Assembly: GCA_031269415.1 (NCBI GenBank)
Contig: JAISZF010000245.1
Location: 1 to 6,111, forward strand
From: Clostridiales bacterium
GTDB taxonomy: Bacteria > Bacillota > Clostridia > Lachnospirales > WQUN01
Direction: 5' to 3'
DNA: 6,111 bases
The notes under the pieces were generated by a model. It made no database searches. It was not told the origin of the DNA and worked only from the letters and a program-made list of their open reading frames with translations. Shown here piece after piece: positions 4,755 through 6,111 of the stretch. The number at the start of each line of letters is the position of its first letter. Position 1 is the first letter of the stretch. The position numbers and the translations under genes are program-made.

Positions 4755-5843
4755 TTACCCCTTCTGCTTCGCCCAGCACCCGGACCAACTGCTGCCGCGG
4801 GATCCCATTTGCCGGGACATTTTGTCCCAAATCATCGCTAATTTTTCCTCTCGCACGTTTCCGAATTTATGATGATGAAAATCACACGGACAAACTTCAC
4901 CGTAAGGACTCACATAAAAATAAGACGTTCCCCCGGGGCACCCCAAGCTTAAATAGCTTGACGAATAGGAGTAAATCATGATGCCGGGATAGCTCTCGTC
5001 CTGGTTATAATGCCGCACATGATCGACCAATTCCTCCACCCATGTCTTTTGCCCGCGCAAATCGTCGCGGTCACGAAATCTCCCGACGGGTATGGCGTCA
5101 AAAACCATCACTTCGTGTACGCCCAGCCTGCGCCCCAATTCGATAATGTTATCCAACTCTCCGCCATCAAAAGCCTCTTCGTCAATACAACAGGAGATGC
5201 CGACAGTCAGATCGGCCTTCTTAGCGGCCGCTATTCCATCCAACGCCCGAGCGAATAACCCGGCCACGCCCCGTTTGCGATCATGCTCGTCGGCCTGGCT
5301 GGCGTCTAAACTGACGTATACCCCGCCTACCCCCGCCGCCCGCAGACCTTGCGCCGATTCAGCCAAAAACCAGCCGTTGGTGAACAAAAATATATGGCTC
5401 TTCCGCTTATCCACCGACTCAAAGATCTCACGCCAATGAGGGTGCATCAAGGGCTCGCCTCCCACAAAGTCAAAGACTGACACGCCTAAATCCTGAGCCT
5501 GGCGGATTAAATTCTTCATTTCATCGAGGGATAGCGGTTCTTTGCTTGGATCATCCAAACTTGTAAAAAAGCTGCAGTGTTCGCAATTTGCGTTGCATTT
5601 GTCGGTTATGGCGATACTCGCCAAATATGGCAGCGGCCGGTTTTGCAGTCCCCGGAACATATTGGTAATCTGCGAATTCGCGTAAGGCGAACTCAATAGA
5701 GGAGGCTGCGAAATGGTATAAACCGGCAAACCGTCCGAGGTATAGCGAATAACCTTATGGTGACCTATATATCGTTCATATCCCAATTCCGCCATCACTT
5801 TTGAATAATTGTCAAATGCTTTAAGACTTATCGATTTTGCCAT
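4755..5843 (-). CDS. Radical SAM enzyme with twitch/SPASM-like C-terminus
   Basis: The protein is predicted to bind a 4Fe-4S cluster and cleave S-adenosylmethionine to make a 5'-deoxyadenosyl radical. Its substrate is unknown. Counting from ATG 5843 (362 residues), an N-terminal region of about 75 residues precedes TDKCNANCEHC, with C83, C87 and C90 as the CX3CX2C cluster ligands. Then come FVGGEP (126-131) for SAM binding, LFTNGWFL (153-160) and VYVSLDAS (175-182), as in the MoaA/PqqE-like branch. Near the end, C302, C318, C320 and C356 with VSPYGEVCPCDF (311-322) and a GN...IW segment could hold one auxiliary cluster. The seven-cysteine full SPASM pattern is absent. The start is chosen from AAGGAG (5856-5851), 7 nt before ATG 5843; the adjacent ATG 5846 is possible. 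An upstream in-frame TTG (5876) falls at or before the predicted transcript start and is rejected. No precursor peptide gene is visible beside it. Confidence 0.92.
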   Translation of the reverse strand: MAKSISLKAFDNYSKVMAELGYERYIGHHKVIRYTSDGLPVYTISQPPLLSSPYANSQITNMFRGLQNRPLPYLASIAITDKCNANCEHCSFFTSLDDPSKEPLSLDEMKNLIRQAQDLGVSVFDFVGGEPLMHPHWREIFESVDKRKSHIFLFTNGWFLAESAQGLRAAGVGGVYVSLDASQADEHDRKRGVAGLFARALDGIAAAKKADLTVGISCCIDEEAFDGGELDNIIELGRRLGVHEVMVFDAIPVGRFRDRDDLRGQKTWVEELVDHVRHYNQDESYPGIMIYSYSSSYLSLGCPGGTSYFYVSPYGEVCPCDFHHHKFGNVREEKLAMIWDKMSRQMGSRGSSWSGCWAKQKG

Positions 5844-5878
5844 CATTTTTCTCCTTGAATTAGACTGTTTACACAATA

Positions 5879-5907
5879 ATTCTACAATATTATATAAATT
5901 TTGTCAA
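5879..5907 (-). promoter_or_regulatory. Sigma-A promoter of the radical SAM gene
   Basis: On the minus strand, a perfect TTGACA (5907-5902) is followed after 17 nt by TAGAAT (5884-5879). The spacer is AT-only except for one G. The start near 5872 gives a leader of about 28 nt and supports translation from 5843/5846 rather than from the upstream TTG. Confidence 0.82.
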
Positions 5908-5928
5908 GAAGCTTTTTTCGTTTACTCA

Positions 5929-5957
5929 TTGACAATCTCCGGCGTGTAATGTAGTAT
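5929..5957 (+). promoter_or_regulatory. Sigma-A promoter of the amidotransferase-like gene
   Basis: A perfect TTGACA (5929-5934) is followed after 17 nt by TAGTAT (5952-5957), four of six matches to consensus. The start would be near 5964, with a leader of about 57 nt. Its -35 element is 21 bp from that of the divergent radical SAM promoter. Confidence 0.7.
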
Positions 5958-6020
5958 TAACTTGTTTTCTACTTTAAAATAGGCTTATTGAATGCGCAAA
6001 CAGCTCAACGGAGGCAGAAA

Positions 6021-6111
6021 ATGTTAAAGGAAGGGAAAACAAGGATACCGTCCGGGTGCGCCATATCTGGGATATTTTCCAGATCCGGCCAGCGTTTCAG
6101 CGGTAAAGATA
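6021..6111 (+). CDS. Class II glutamine amidotransferase-like protein, GltB/GlxB type (3' partial)
   Basis: The frame starts at ATG 6021, 6 nt after GGAGG (6010-6014), and stays open to the window end. The 30 visible residues include TRIPSGCAISGIFSRSG (7-23). The CAISGIF segment resembles the N-terminal nucleophile region (C-x-I-x-G-I) of class II glutamine amidotransferases, such as those in glutamate synthase-like GlxB/GltB proteins of anaerobes. The catalytic cysteine of this class must end up at the N-terminus. Here the first cysteine is residue 13, implying either propeptide removal or a variant family. Only the beginning of the gene is present, so the domain call rests on one motif. Confidence 0.65.
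   Translation, partial: MLKEGKTRIPSGCAISGIFSRSGQRFSGKD

Noticed and set aside
5844..5876. Upstream TTG start giving an 11-residue N-terminal extension of the radical SAM protein
   Set aside because: The TTG lies at or before the predicted transcription start. The extension would contain the AAGGAG ribosome binding site itself, and ATG 5843/5846 has proper spacing.
1..6111. CRISPR array, insertion sequence ends or attachment sites
   Set aside because: No regularly spaced direct repeats, transposase frame or paired terminal repeats were seen. The phage remnant's left end lies outside the window.

Overview
The window looks like chromosomal DNA of an anaerobic low-to-mid GC Firmicute (Clostridia or Negativicutes type). 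This is an inference from the DUF3842 protein, a lipoprotein-type binding protein, strong AGGAGG-like ribosome binding sites, a radical SAM enzyme and a GltB/GlxB-type glutamine amidotransferase. The exact taxon cannot be read from the sequence.

Layout. Positions 1-940 are an AT-rich prophage remnant on the plus strand. It holds the last codons of an upstream protein (1-56), a 5'-truncated copy of a tail-fibre-tip-like gene (62-295), an intact paralogue of it (377-784), and a short frameshifted remnant (about 789-936). A perfect 13-bp hairpin terminator at 941-972 separates this from the next block and can serve both strands. Positions 3848-992 (minus strand) are a three-gene operon for a BtuCDF/FecBCDE-type importer: permease, then ATPase, then substrate-binding lipoprotein. 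The substrate is a metal chelate, corrinoid or similar compound that the sequence does not identify.

The operon's promoter (TTGAAA-17-TACAAT) lies about 140 nt upstream of its first gene. The leader between them carries a 5' hairpin, a 6-bp inverted repeat and then a 15-bp intrinsic terminator. The inverted repeat shares an arm with the terminator. This is the layout of a transcription attenuator or riboswitch, and I do not recognise its class. It is the best candidate here for something undescribed.

Divergent from the operon is a DUF3842 gene (4086-4502, plus) with its own promoter. It is followed by two hairpins (4551-4567 and 4610-4638) and by an orphan 3' coding fragment on the minus strand (4661-4750). 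The minus-strand gene at 5843-4755 encodes a radical SAM enzyme with a twitch/SPASM-like C-terminal cysteine set. Divergent from it, and cut off by the window end, is the start of a class II glutamine amidotransferase-like gene (6021 onward). Both genes have close-to-consensus sigma-A promoters placed back to back in the 177-bp gap between their start codons.

The importer subunits clearly work as one complex. Links between the importer and DUF3842, or between the radical SAM enzyme and the amidotransferase, rest only on divergent neighbourhood.
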